DNA of 64,000 bases from Corynebacterium aurimucosum ATCC 700975 (GTDB lineage: Bacteria > Actinomycetota > Actinomycetes > Mycobacteriales > Mycobacteriaceae): NCBI RefSeq assembly GCF_000022905.1, contig NC_012590.1:868001-932000 (forward strand). Reading direction: 5' to 3'. The position numbers and the translations under genes were made by a program. Of this stretch, positions 20,196 through 28,569 are shown piece after piece; the first letter of the stretch is position 1; the number at the start of each line of letters is the position of its first letter. Under the pieces are notes generated by a model, which was given only the letters and a program-made list of their open reading frames with translations, was not told the origin of the DNA and did no database searches.

Positions 20196-20570
20196 GAACT
20201 CTACTTCCGTCCTAATTCACTATCGTCCAGCCAGAACAATCGTTACATCTAAACCTGGTTGGTTATCCGATTGTGACCTTCCTGTTACCAACGAGATGTA
20301 ACAGTAGCGTCTCGGCGAGAGCGGAGCAACCCGGATTGCGGTTTTCTTCTTGATACGTCGAAAGATTTGCTTGTTTTGATGCGGTAGCTGATTCCTGTGA
20401 ATGAAGTGAATCCCTGGCGGTGCTTTCGATCTCCGGTAGCGATGTGCGCGTGGGTAGTTCTCATGGGCGGATGCAGCTAAGGATATAGCTGATAAAGAGT
20501 ATCCGTTCGGGGGTGTGCGCGACCTTTTAAATCAGACCTCGTCGCGCCACCCCCGGTGGGGGAGGTGCCC
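20196..20570. other. 375-nt divergent promoter region
   Basis: Separates the leftward M23 gene from the rightward membrane-protein gene. CTGTTAC (20282-20288) and GTAACAG (20298-20304) form a 7-bp inverted repeat with a 9-nt spacer, a possible envelope-regulator site. Near the right end CCCCC-GGT-GGGGG (20550-20562) forms a small hairpin that touches the GGAGG ribosome site of the next gene. No gene is seen. Confidence 0.5.
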
Positions 20571-22301
20571 GTGGCAAAGTGGACGCCGATGAATAAGAAC
20601 ACGAGTCCCCAGTCTAGGTCGTCTGCCCGTCCACGCGCGCACGTGCGTGGACGCGGTGATGGTGCTGAGCACTCTGAGCGCGGGCACCGGCGGGATCGCC
20701 GGGATCCTGCGCAGCGTATTAAAGGAATCGAGTCAGACAAGGCACGTGCCCGCCGCGCACAGGCCCCAACAACACTGCGCGGGCGCATCCGTCGCATGCT
20801 CATCGTCGTCGGTGTTCCGCACCTCGTTGTTGTCCTCGGCATCCTGGTGGTCGCCATCGCAGCACTTCTTCTCACCAGCTCCCCGTCGGCGTGGCTGAAC
20901 ACCATCGTCGGGGAGGCTTGGATGGTGTTCAACCTTGCGCCTATCCGCGCTGGTGGAATTGATGTGGGCTTCGTTCCAGCCCTACCTGCACTGCTCTTGG
21001 CCTGGTTGGTGGGTCGCCGTGTGCGCGCGGCGGTGAAGGATAGGGTGAGCATCAACGACCTGCTTGTCTTGAGCGCCTGCGTGCTGGTGGTGCCACTCGT
21101 CCTGACTTTCATTGCGTGGTTGATGTTGTGGGATGCCGGGAAAGTCTATGATGTTTCTCCTCCGGAGCTCTATCGCGTTCTTCCCCGCATGCTTCTGCTT
21201 CATGCGGTTGCCCTAATTGGTGGCATGGGGCCTCGCTTGTGGAAGGCCTTGGCCAAGCGCAGCGGCATTCCGCGCGTGTTCGTCGACGCCGCCCGCATCG
21301 GCCTGAGCTACCTCGGATACCTGGTTGCGGCTGGGCTCGTCCTCGTGGTGGTTCTGTGGGGATTCGGTTGGTCGCGCCAGGCCGAGATGCTTGCCAGCTA
21401 TCCGGTGCTCAATGCGCTGGGAACAATCGGCCTGTTTCTAGTAAGCATTGTGTACCTGCCCAACGCCGCGGTGGCAGCCGGCGCAGTGCTGAGCGGCTCG
21501 GAGATGCACATTGGTGAGGGAACCAGTGTGAGCCTCTTTAGCGGCCATGTAGTTCCGCTTCCTCCGCTACCTTTGGCCGCCGCGGTTCCGCCTTCCATTA
21601 GCCCTTGGTTCGCGGTGTTGTTGGTGGTCCCAGCAATCGCAGCCGTGGCGGCATTTGCTCGTCGCCGCGCCCTGGTGTCTTTCCAGGTCGTGCTCGTTGC
21701 AACCATCACGGTGGCAGTGACCGCCCTCGTGGCAATCTACGGTGTTTCCGGAACGTTGGGAGTGTATGGATACACAGGCCCTGAGGTCTGGACCGCAGTG
21801 GGCTTGAGCTCCCTGTGGTGCCTCGTCGTGGGATGTGCTTTTGCCGCCGCACAGGCAGTGACGGCGTGGCGTGCGCGCCGCGCCACCGCCCCGGTTACTG
21901 AGCCGGAAGCTTCGGCTGCAGCTGAGGACGTTGAGGAGGTCACTGAGGACTCCACCAGCGCCGCTCAGGAAGAGCACGAGCAGGAACAGGCAGCGCTTGA
22001 CGACGACATCGGTGTCGATACCGACACCGATACCGACATAGACGCCGACACCGAGGACGAGGCTGATGTCGAGGCGAAGACTGACACGGAGGAAGCCGAT
22101 CCCGAAGTAGAGGCTGACGCTGAGACGGAGGCTGTGCCTGAGGCTGATGTGAGTGATGCAGAAATCGTGGAAACGGGCGATGTTGACGTCGACACCCAAG
22201 CTGAAGTCGAGGACGAAGCAGTAGCGGATGAAGACGGCGATGCGGAGCGCGCTCCAGAAACAGAGGAGAGCGAAGAGCCTGAAGGTTCCGTTAAAGAGTG
22301 A
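20571..22301 (+). CDS. multi-pass membrane protein (DUF6350-like) with acidic tail
   Basis: Membrane protein of 576 residues of unknown function, in the position where actinobacteria carry a DUF6350 gene just before purN. About 65 basic N-terminal residues precede roughly ten TM helices (about 75-430). The C-terminal 140 residues are strongly acidic and repetitive (a run of D-T-D-T, then E/D-A and E-A-D units), presumably disordered in the cytoplasm. The GTG at 20571 is chosen because GGAGG sits 5 nt upstream; GTG 20556 and ATG 20589 are alternatives. The neighbourhood (purN, purH) is conserved but gives no clear functional clue. Confidence 0.8.
   Translation: MAKWTPMNKNTSPQSRSSARPRAHVRGRGDGAEHSERGHRRDRRDPAQRIKGIESDKARARRAQAPTTLRGRIRRMLIVVGVPHLVVVLGILVVAIAALLLTSSPSAWLNTIVGEAWMVFNLAPIRAGGIDVGFVPALPALLLAWLVGRRVRAAVKDRVSINDLLVLSACVLVVPLVLTFIAWLMLWDAGKVYDVSPPELYRVLPRMLLLHAVALIGGMGPRLWKALAKRSGIPRVFVDAARIGLSYLGYLVAAGLVLVVVLWGFGWSRQAEMLASYPVLNALGTIGLFLVSIVYLPNAAVAAGAVLSGSEMHIGEGTSVSLFSGHVVPLPPLPLAAAVPPSISPWFAVLLVVPAIAAVAAFARRRALVSFQVVLVATITVAVTALVAIYGVSGTLGVYGYTGPEVWTAVGLSSLWCLVVGCAFAAAQAVTAWRARRATAPVTEPEASAAAEDVEEVTEDSTSAAQEEHEQEQAALDDDIGVDTDTDTDIDADTEDEADVEAKTDTEEADPEVEADAETEAVPEADVSDAEIVETGDVDVDTQAEVEDEAVADEDGDAERAPETEESEEPEGSVKE
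22015..22060 (+). repeat. hexamer-like DNA repeat encoding Asp-Thr
   Basis: GATACC and GACACC units alternate in tandem and encode the D-T-D-T run in the acidic tail of the membrane protein. Such a tract could change length by slippage in multiples of the coding unit. Confidence 0.6.
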
Positions 22302-22329
22302 AAATTCCCCGGTTCGCAGCGGTAGCGGC

Positions 22330-22335
22330 TAGGCT
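22330..22335 (+). promoter_or_regulatory. -10 box TAGGCT for leaderless purN
   Basis: TAGGCT, 7 nt, then the GTG start at 22343; no ribosome site is present. Confidence 0.6.
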
Positions 22336-22342
22336 GTAGCGC

Positions 22343-22948
22343 GTGACTACACCGCATCAGCCCGCTGCTACTGCCCGCCTCAACGTCGTGGTTCTGGTTT
22401 CTGGAACCGGCTCTTTATTGCAGGCCATCTTGGATGGCCAGGATGAGCACTACAGCGTCGTGAAAGTCATCGCGGACGTGCCTTGCCAAGGCATTGAGCG
22501 CGCGCAGGCGGCGGGAATTGCCACCGAGGTCGTAGAGATGGGTGCTGACCGCACCGATTGGAATAAGCGTCTGGTTGCCGCAGTGGATACTGCGCAACCA
22601 GACGTTGTTGTTTCCGCAGGTTTTATGAAGATCCTGGGTAAGGATTTTCTGGATCGCTTCGAAGGTCGCACCATCAATACTCACCCTGCGCTCTTGCCTG
22701 CCTTCAAAGGCGCGCATGGCGTGCGCGATGCGCTGGCTTATGGCGCCAAAGTCACAGGCTCGACTGTCCATTTCGTTGATGCTGGTGTCGATACCGGCTC
22801 CATCATTGCCCAGGAACCCGTCCGGGTCCTGCCAGAGGATGATGAAGCCAGTTTGCACGAGCGCATCAAAGTGGTCGAAAGAGAACTTATCGTCGATGTT
22901 CTCCGCGCGATGCGCGTGGAGGGCGAGACGCTCAGCATTCAGCTCTAA
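22343..22948 (+). CDS. purN: phosphoribosylglycinamide formyltransferase
   Basis: Transfers the formyl group of 10-formyl-THF to GAR, the third step of purine synthesis. 201 residues. N-terminal VLVSGTGSLLQAIL binds the phosphate of GAR. The catalytic region INTHPALLPAFKGAHGVRDAL has the His of THPALLP, and Asp is in HFVDAGVDTGSIIAQ. The residue before INTHP lies in a GRT turn rather than the usual N-x-H spacing variants, which is normal. Transcribed with purH 39 nt downstream; probably leaderless from a TAGGCT box. Confidence 0.96.
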   Translation: MTTPHQPAATARLNVVVLVSGTGSLLQAILDGQDEHYSVVKVIADVPCQGIERAQAAGIATEVVEMGADRTDWNKRLVAAVDTAQPDVVVSAGFMKILGKDFLDRFEGRTINTHPALLPAFKGAHGVRDALAYGAKVTGSTVHFVDAGVDTGSIIAQEPVRVLPEDDEASLHERIKVVERELIVDVLRAMRVEGETLSIQL

Positions 22949-22987
22949 CTATCTCATTACCGCAAGGAAGGCTTAAGTCCCCGTACC

Positions 22988-24520
22988 ATGAGCGAAGATC
23001 CTAAGAACATCAAGCGCGCGCTAATTAGCGTTTATGACAAGACCGGTCTGGAAGACCTTGCCCGGGCACTTGATAACGCTGGCGTGGAGATCGTTTCCAC
23101 CGGTTCCACCGCGAAGAAGATCGCGGACTTGGGCATTGATGTCACGCCCGTCGAGAAGCTCACCGGCTTCCCGGAGTGCCTCGAAGGCCGCGTAAAGACC
23201 CTGCACCCGCGCGTGCATGCAGGAATCCTCGCGGATACCCGCAAGGAGGACCACCTGAAGCAATTGGAGGAGCTGGAGGTAGAGCCCTTCCAGCTCGTCG
23301 TAGTCAACCTGTACCCCTTCCGCGAGACTGTGGCTTCCGGCGCGGACTTTGATGGCTGCGTGGAGCAGATCGATATCGGTGGTCCATCCATGGTGCGCGC
23401 TGCCGCGAAGAATCATCCGTCCGTCGCAGTCGTCGTGGATCCAGCCCGCTACGGTGATGTGGCTGACGCTGTGGCCAACGGTGGCTTCACCTTGGAAGAG
23501 CGTCGCGGCCTCGCCCGCGATGCCTTCCTGCACACCGCTGATTACGACGCCGCGGTGTCCGCATGGTTCGTCGATCAGCTCAGCGACGGTGACGTGACCA
23601 CTCCGCTGCGCTACGGCGAGAATTCCCACCAGTCCGCGACCGTGACCCGCATCGGTACCACTGGTTTGGCCAATGCGAAGCAGTTCAACGGCAAGGAGAT
23701 GAGCTACAACAACTACCAGGATGCTGACGCCGCCTGGCGCGCTGCCTGGGATCATGAGCGCCCGTGCGTGGCCATCATCAAGCACGCCAACCCGTGCGGC
23801 ATCGCGGTGTCTGAGGAGTCCATCGCGGCTGCCCACCGCGCAGCACACGCCTGCGATCCAATGTCTGCCTTCGGCGGAGTCATCGCGGTGAACCGCGAGG
23901 TCACCGTCGAGATGGCCGAGCAGGTCAAGGAGATCTTCACTGAGGTCATTGTGGCTCCGTCTTACGAGGAGGGCGCCATCGAAGTTCTCAAAGCCAAGAA
24001 GAACCTGCGCGTGCTGCAGGCAGAGCATGAAGCGCCCAAGGAGGAAGTTAAGTACATCTCCGGTGGCATGCTCACCCAAGAGCCGGATACCTACCAGGCA
24101 GAGGGCGATAACCCGGCCAATTGGACGCTGGCTGCGGGTGAGGCGTTGAACGAGTCCGACTTGGCGCAGCTCGAATTCGCTTGGCGTTCCGTGCGCGCGG
24201 TGAAGTCCAACGCCATCCTGCTGGCCAAGGACAACGCCACCGTGGGTGTCGGTATGGGCCAGGTCAACCGCGTCGATTCCGCCAAGCTCGCGGTGGAGCG
24301 TGCTAACACGCTGGCCGACGGCGCCAACCGCGCCGAAGGTTCCTTTGCTGCTTCCGATGCTTTCTTCCCGTTTGCCGATGGCCTGGAGGTTCTCCTTGAA
24401 GCCGGCGTGAAGGCCGTGGTGCAGCCAGGTGGTTCCATCCGCGATGAGGAAGTCATCGAGGCCGCTAAGAAGGCAGGGGTGACCATGTACTTCACGGGAA
24501 CCCGCCACTTCTTCCACTAA
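22988..24520 (+). CDS. purH: bifunctional AICAR formyltransferase/IMP cyclohydrolase
   Basis: Catalyses the last two steps of IMP synthesis. 510 residues. The N-terminal MGS-like IMP cyclohydrolase domain (about 1-145) carries [18 protein letters not shown] and [15 protein letters not shown]. The AICAR transformylase domain follows with the catalytic Lys-His pair in [11 protein letters not shown], and closes with the RH-F-H C-terminus (FTGTRHFFH) seen throughout the family. Second gene after purN in what looks like an operon. A 7-bp hairpin (24534-24550) follows the stop. Confidence 0.97.
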
Positions 24521-24533
24521 ATCCTGGATAGCC

Positions 24534-24550
24534 CGCTGCCGTAGGCAGCG
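24534..24550 (+). terminator. short hairpin after purH
   Basis: CGCTGCC-GTA-GGCAGCG is a perfect 7-bp stem 14 nt after the purH stop. No T run follows, so termination strength is uncertain. Confidence 0.45.
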
Positions 24551-24630
24551 CGCAGCCGTCTCTCTTCGCCGTTGCTGTTTCGCCGCGCGGGGAAGGAGGC
24601 GGCTTTCGTATATATGGCAGCTTTCCCTAG

Positions 24631-24708
24631 AGGGCAGTAACTGCCCTAAACGACGAAGTTATGCGCCGCCACTGCAGTCAGAGGCTATAACTTTGGCAAC
24701 TAGGGCAG
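24631..24708. repeat. intergenic palindrome and shared short repeat
   Basis: AGGGCAGT-A-ACTGCCCT (24631-24647) is a perfect 17-nt palindrome. CTTTGGCAACTAGGGCAG (24691-24708) matches the sequence at 56934-56951 in 16 of 18 positions, where an AGGGCAG palindrome is again close by. Together these look like copies of a small dispersed element between purH and the next gene. Confidence 0.5.
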
Positions 24709-24745
24709 CTTTGGCGCTACCGCGCGAGGGGCCGTCGGGTGTGCG

Positions 24746-25579
24746 CTACTGCGCGTGGAGGGAAGCCACCGCGAAGCCAGTGTTGTCCGCAGGATTGCCG
24801 TTGGCGTCCTTATACGTAAAAGTAAAGCGCAGGGCTTGGTGGTCTGCGATGTTGATGGGCATCTCGAGAGCCTCCTCTGCCGGGACCTCGAAGGAAGCCA
24901 GCTCAGCACCGTCAGCTCCGTTGACGGTAACGGTGGCGCTGGCAACATCAGTATTCTCCCGGTCATCGCTGAAACCAAAGACCGCGTTGAGTTGGCTATG
25001 GCTTTCGGCCAGCTGCACATCAGCGATGTTAGTGCTGCCGGAGCGCGAGACATAGGAATCCGGGAAGAAGGTGCGGGCAATGACCACGCCGTCAGCCTCC
25101 AGGTCAGTATCGATACGGCCGCTGGTGGCAAGAGGAGTTCCCGGAAGCGTAGCTGTTGAGGTCGGTTCGGAGGATGCAGCGGTGTGGCTTGAGCCGGACG
25201 ACTCGCGTCCCCAGATAAACCATGCACCGACGCCGAGAATGACCGCGAGGATGACGAGCAGAGCAATCAGCGCGGCGATGGCACCGCTGAAACGACCTGT
25301 GCCCTTCGGCGGTTGTGGAGCGGTGTACGTGGTGGGTTGAGGTGGACTCGGCGGAGTTGGAGCGCTCCCGCCGAAAGGCTGTGAGCTGGGGCTAGCAGAT
25401 TGCCCACCAAACGGCGGAGTGTTGCCGAACCCGCTCGGAGAACCGCCCGGGCCGGACTGGTGTGGGCCGTTAGCACCGCCGGGGGCGCCGGGGTGGCCAA
25501 ACCCCGGAGCGGGTGAACCGAAGCCGGAGGAACCGGAATTGCGTGGCGGAGTGCCCGAAGGGCCGGTAGGAAACGTCAT
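24746..25579 (-). CDS. single-pass membrane protein with NPCBM-like outer domain
   Basis: 277 residues, not recognised as a named protein. A cytoplasmic N-terminus of about 90 residues is rich in Pro, Gly and Ser; one TM helix (about 95-120, FSGAIAALIALLVILAVILGV) follows, then a Ser/Thr linker. The exported domain (about 155-277), with LNAVFGFSDDR, a central TVNGADGAEL and ALRFTFTY, resembles the NPCBM/NEW2 galactose-binding-like fold. The start at 25579 is supported by a TATTCT -10 exactly 7 nt upstream. It shares its layout (disordered inside, one helix, domain outside) with the genes at 25851 and 28425, and lies next to a Ser/Thr kinase. Confidence 0.8.
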   Translation of the reverse strand: MTFPTGPSGTPPRNSGSSGFGSPAPGFGHPGAPGGANGPHQSGPGGSPSGFGNTPPFGGQSASPSSQPFGGSAPTPPSPPQPTTYTAPQPPKGTGRFSGAIAALIALLVILAVILGVGAWFIWGRESSGSSHTAASSEPTSTATLPGTPLATSGRIDTDLEADGVVIARTFFPDSYVSRSGSTNIADVQLAESHSQLNAVFGFSDDRENTDVASATVTVNGADGAELASFEVPAEEALEMPINIADHQALRFTFTYKDANGNPADNTGFAVASLHAQ

Positions 25580-25586
25580 GGCTGGG

Positions 25587-25592
25587 AGAATA
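25587..25592 (-). promoter_or_regulatory. -10 box TATTCT for leaderless NPCBM-like gene
   Basis: TATTCT on the minus strand, 7 nt, then the ATG at 25579. Confidence 0.55.
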
Positions 25593-25850
25593 ACAACCTT
25601 TCCGTGCACAGGGGAGATAGAGCTTTGAGATACCTCTAATAATCTAAACCCTCCACCGCTGTCCGCGCGGGCAGAGATGCAAACTCGTGGGAATACTCCC
25701 CATCAGAATCAGAAAAGTCGTGGAAACACGGCGTCGTGAATGAAGCACGATGCACGAACCTCACCGCAATCGTGGTAGCTGTGCAAAGATAAGAAAGATA
25801 GAAAACGCCTATACGGCATAACCAGAACGTCTAGATCTACGGAGGCTTCG

Positions 25851-26774
25851 GTGACTGACTCAGATCGCAACCATGGATTCGGCGCACAGTACCCGCAGGG
25901 AAATAGCGGCCAGCCGCAGCCTTCCCGTAAAGATACCCACCCGGAAACCGCGGACTTTGAAGCGCCGCTAACGCAACAGCGTCCCCTGCCGCCCCAGAGC
26001 TACCCGCAGAACACGGGAAACAATCAGAGTTATGCGCACTCCGGCGAGCGCAATTACTCGAACCCTTTTGCCGCCTCCGGTGCATCAGGCCAGTACGGCC
26101 AGCAACAGCAGTTCCAGACGCAGCACTTCGCGTCCCAGCAGGTGCCGCAGGACGGTAGCGGACAGTATGACCAGCAGCCAGCAGGGTACCCCGCTGGCTA
26201 TTCTCAGGAGAGCAGCGGACGTGGCAGCTCCTCCAACTCCGGCAAGTTTGTGCTTATCGCCGTGCTGATCCTGGCGGTCGTCCTCGTTATGGCCGCGCTG
26301 GCCTACATTTTTTTCTTCAAACATGCCGACTCACATTCTCAAGCCGGCTCGCCCCTGACCACCGCGCAACTCACCGAGCAGAATGAGAGTGCACAGGAAG
26401 ACGCAGAGAGCGCGGGGAGCGAGGAGAACTCTGAAGAAACGACAGAACAGACCACGACGACCTCGCAGTCTCACAAGCGCCCCGAGTACCCGGACTTGCC
26501 GGAGGGGGCGATTCCGGCGAACGACGCCGCGCGCAACAACGAACCGGGTGGCAACTTCAACAGTGTCTACCGTGGAACAGTGGTAACGACGGAATCCTTC
26601 GCCAACGTTGTGCGCGATGAGTACGTCAAGCACTACGTGGAAACCCACGAGTTTGATGCCACCATTAAGGCCTACAGCCCAGTCACCGAGATCACCTACA
26701 CCATGGATTGTTCCGACAACGGTGAATTTGTCACCTGTACCGGCGGCAACAACGCGGTTGTGCTCATCCTCTAA
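25851..26774 (+). CDS. single-pass membrane protein, Gln-rich N-terminus
   Basis: 307 residues, function unknown. Residues 1-130 are a disordered Gln/Ser/Tyr-rich cytoplasmic region, followed by one TM helix (about 131-153, KFVLIAVLILAVVLVMAALAY). An acidic Glu/Thr stretch (about 165-205) leads to a small outer domain (about 230-307) with VYRGTVVTTESFANVVRDEYV and two cysteines (MDC, TCTGG) that may form a disulfide. GGAGG is placed 5 nt before the GTG start. Its stop codon overlaps the ATG of the next gene (TAATG), so the two are translated together. The long low-complexity N-terminus is a plausible substrate for the kinase encoded nearby; that is inference. Confidence 0.78.
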   Translation: MTDSDRNHGFGAQYPQGNSGQPQPSRKDTHPETADFEAPLTQQRPLPPQSYPQNTGNNQSYAHSGERNYSNPFAASGASGQYGQQQQFQTQHFASQQVPQDGSGQYDQQPAGYPAGYSQESSGRGSSSNSGKFVLIAVLILAVVLVMAALAYIFFFKHADSHSQAGSPLTTAQLTEQNESAQEDAESAGSEENSEETTEQTTTTSQSHKRPEYPDLPEGAIPANDAARNNEPGGNFNSVYRGTVVTTESFANVVRDEYVKHYVETHEFDATIKAYSPVTEITYTMDCSDNGEFVTCTGGNNAVVLIL

Positions 26775-27733
26775 TGCTCAGGCGGTCAACAATGAAACAG
26801 GTAGCAATGCGACGTCACAGCCCCGCACAGCTGCGGCGCCGGATGGCAGTACTAGCAGCGCTGGTGGGGATTGCGGGGGCGTCGCTAAGCGCCTGCACCA
26901 TTGGTGATGTCTCCACACCTGAGACCAGCACTCCGGCGAGCAGCCCACAGCCCACGCTGCCTGATTCCGGGGCAGAGGTATCTGATGGACCCGCCGCTGA
27001 TTCAGCCCTCGACAAGGAACCAACCGTGATTAATGCTACCGACCTTCAGGAAGCTGTCGACGCCATCGCTGCAGACAACCCCGGTACCGGGATCGCGGTG
27101 GCCGGCTCAGGAACCGTCGCAGCGGCTGGCAACACCGGCCCGCTGCCTGCGTGGTCCACCGTGAAAGTCCCGTTGGCCATCGCCGCCGAACGCGCTGGGG
27201 TGGCGGATCCCGATACCGTATCCCGGGCGATCACCTATTCCGATAACGCCGCGGCCGATTCTCTCTGGGAGGCCCTCGGCGGGGGAGAACAAGCCGCACA
27301 AGCCACCCAGGCCATCATTGGCACAACTGAGGTCCCCGCTACGCCACCGCGCCCCGGTTTTAGCGCCTTCGGCCAAACACAGTGGTCGGTGTCTGAGCAA
27401 GCAGAATTCATCGCCGCGCTGGGGTGCCACGAAGGCGCGGATCCGATCCTTGCAGCCATGGGACAGCCGGATCCCGCGCAGAACTATGGTCTTCGGGCTT
27501 TAGAAGGCGCGGTGATGAAAGGCGGCTGGGGGCCGGCCGAGGAGGGCTCCTATGAAGCCCGCCAGATGGGATTAATCACCCTAGGCGGGCACACGGTGGC
27601 GGTGGCGATCTATGCCGCAGCGCCTTCCGGCGATTACGGCGAAGCGCAGCAGATGCTGAGCCGTGTGGTCAAACAACTGGCCACCGCAGAGGTCGACTGG
27701 CCCGATGCGCGATGCCAGCAGGGCGCTGTTTAA
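26774..27733 (+). CDS. lipoprotein with class A beta-lactamase-like fold
   Basis: Exported lipoprotein of 319 residues: a basic start, hydrophobic signal (about 24-40) and lipobox LSAC with Cys41, then a Thr/Pro/Ser-rich tether to about residue 80. The domain has the serine penicillin-recognising motifs S128-T-V-K131 (SxxK), S156-D-N158 (SDN) and K249-G-G251 (KTG equivalent). I do not see a clear ExxLN omega-loop glutamate, so real beta-lactam hydrolysis is doubtful; a transpeptidase-like or binding role is possible. The last residues, DWPDARCQQG, recur in the neighbouring gene product at 27757-28425. Coupled to the upstream gene by TAATG. Confidence 0.82.
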   Translation: MLRRSTMKQVAMRRHSPAQLRRRMAVLAALVGIAGASLSACTIGDVSTPETSTPASSPQPTLPDSGAEVSDGPAADSALDKEPTVINATDLQEAVDAIAADNPGTGIAVAGSGTVAAAGNTGPLPAWSTVKVPLAIAAERAGVADPDTVSRAITYSDNAAADSLWEALGGGEQAAQATQAIIGTTEVPATPPRPGFSAFGQTQWSVSEQAEFIAALGCHEGADPILAAMGQPDPAQNYGLRALEGAVMKGGWGPAEEGSYEARQMGLITLGGHTVAVAIYAAAPSGDYGEAQQMLSRVVKQLATAEVDWPDARCQQGAV

Positions 27734-27756
27734 GAAGCACGAGCGATGTAAAGGCG

Positions 27757-28425
27757 CTAGCGCGGCCAATAGTCCTCGAATTCGCCGGCCTCGCCGTCGA
27801 TGTCATAGTCCGTGCCGCGAATGTTCAGCACGGAGCCGGTGTCGTCCCCGCTGGTTGGATCAAGAATCGTGGCGCTGAAGGAGTCACCTTCACCGCGCGC
27901 CGGGCCAAAGGCAGCGCCGCTGGACCAGACACCGCGGTAGAAGAGAGAGTCCTGTTTCTCACAGATCACGATGTGTGAATCGGGATCGGTGCCATGGGCG
28001 GCGAAGATCATATCCTCACCCTGTTGGCAGCGTGCCTCAGGGTAATCGGACCATCCGGCAGCAGTGAGCCCCTCTGGGACGTCGGCAGCCCCGGCACTCA
28101 CTGATGTTCCTGGAGCCTGCTCGCTCGGTGCTTCTGCTTCGTCTGCTTCTCCATCTTCCTGTGTAGCAGTCTCCTCCGGGGCGGCAGCCTCCTCCTGAGG
28201 GGCTGTCTGCTCCGAGGTGTCGCTGGTGTTGGGCGTTTGTTGGCTGGTGGAGCGGACGTCGTACCAGATTACGAGGCCTGCAATCACCAGCGCAATAAGA
28301 ATTGCGATCGCGCAGATGATCGGAACGAGGTTGCGCTGCTCCGATTGGGGCTGGTGAGACTGGCCCGACACCGGCGTAGGGGTCTTATGCTCGTGATGGT
28401 TAGTGCCAAATCCTGGGGTCGTCAT
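27757..28425 (-). CDS. single-pass membrane protein with ARCQQG motif
   Basis: 222 residues, not recognised. A short polar N-terminus precedes one TM helix (about 33-53, LVPIICAIAILIALVIAGLVIWY), followed by a long Glu/Ala/Thr linker (about 60-105). The outer domain (about 110-222) has GWSDYPEARCQQG, a second Cys in VICEKQD and FYRGVWSSGAAFGPARG. The longest open frame runs on to 29616 across the divergent kinase gene; the real start is taken as the ATG at 28425, with AAGGA 4 nt upstream. Divergent from the kinase and convergent with the beta-lactamase-like gene. Function unknown. Confidence 0.78.
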   Translation of the reverse strand: MTTPGFGTNHHEHKTPTPVSGQSHQPQSEQRNLVPIICAIAILIALVIAGLVIWYDVRSTSQQTPNTSDTSEQTAPQEEAAAPEETATQEDGEADEAEAPSEQAPGTSVSAGAADVPEGLTAAGWSDYPEARCQQGEDMIFAAHGTDPDSHIVICEKQDSLFYRGVWSSGAAFGPARGEGDSFSATILDPTSGDDTGSVLNIRGTDYDIDGEAGEFEDYWPR

Positions 28426-28569
28426 AGGGTCCTTGGAAAACGGTAGAGAACAACACGTAGCATAACCGGCCTTGCAGCACTGGACGGAACCGCGCTTAAG
28501 TACCCTCCATTTGGGGGCGATGGGACATGGCAACATCATGCTGCCCAGTGCATATGGTCCAATGGGGCA

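Noticed and set aside
23021..24517. 498-codon minus-strand open frame opposite purH (and 53192-55690 opposite metS)
   Set aside because: Exactly mirrors a conserved plus-strand gene and has no recognisable motif.
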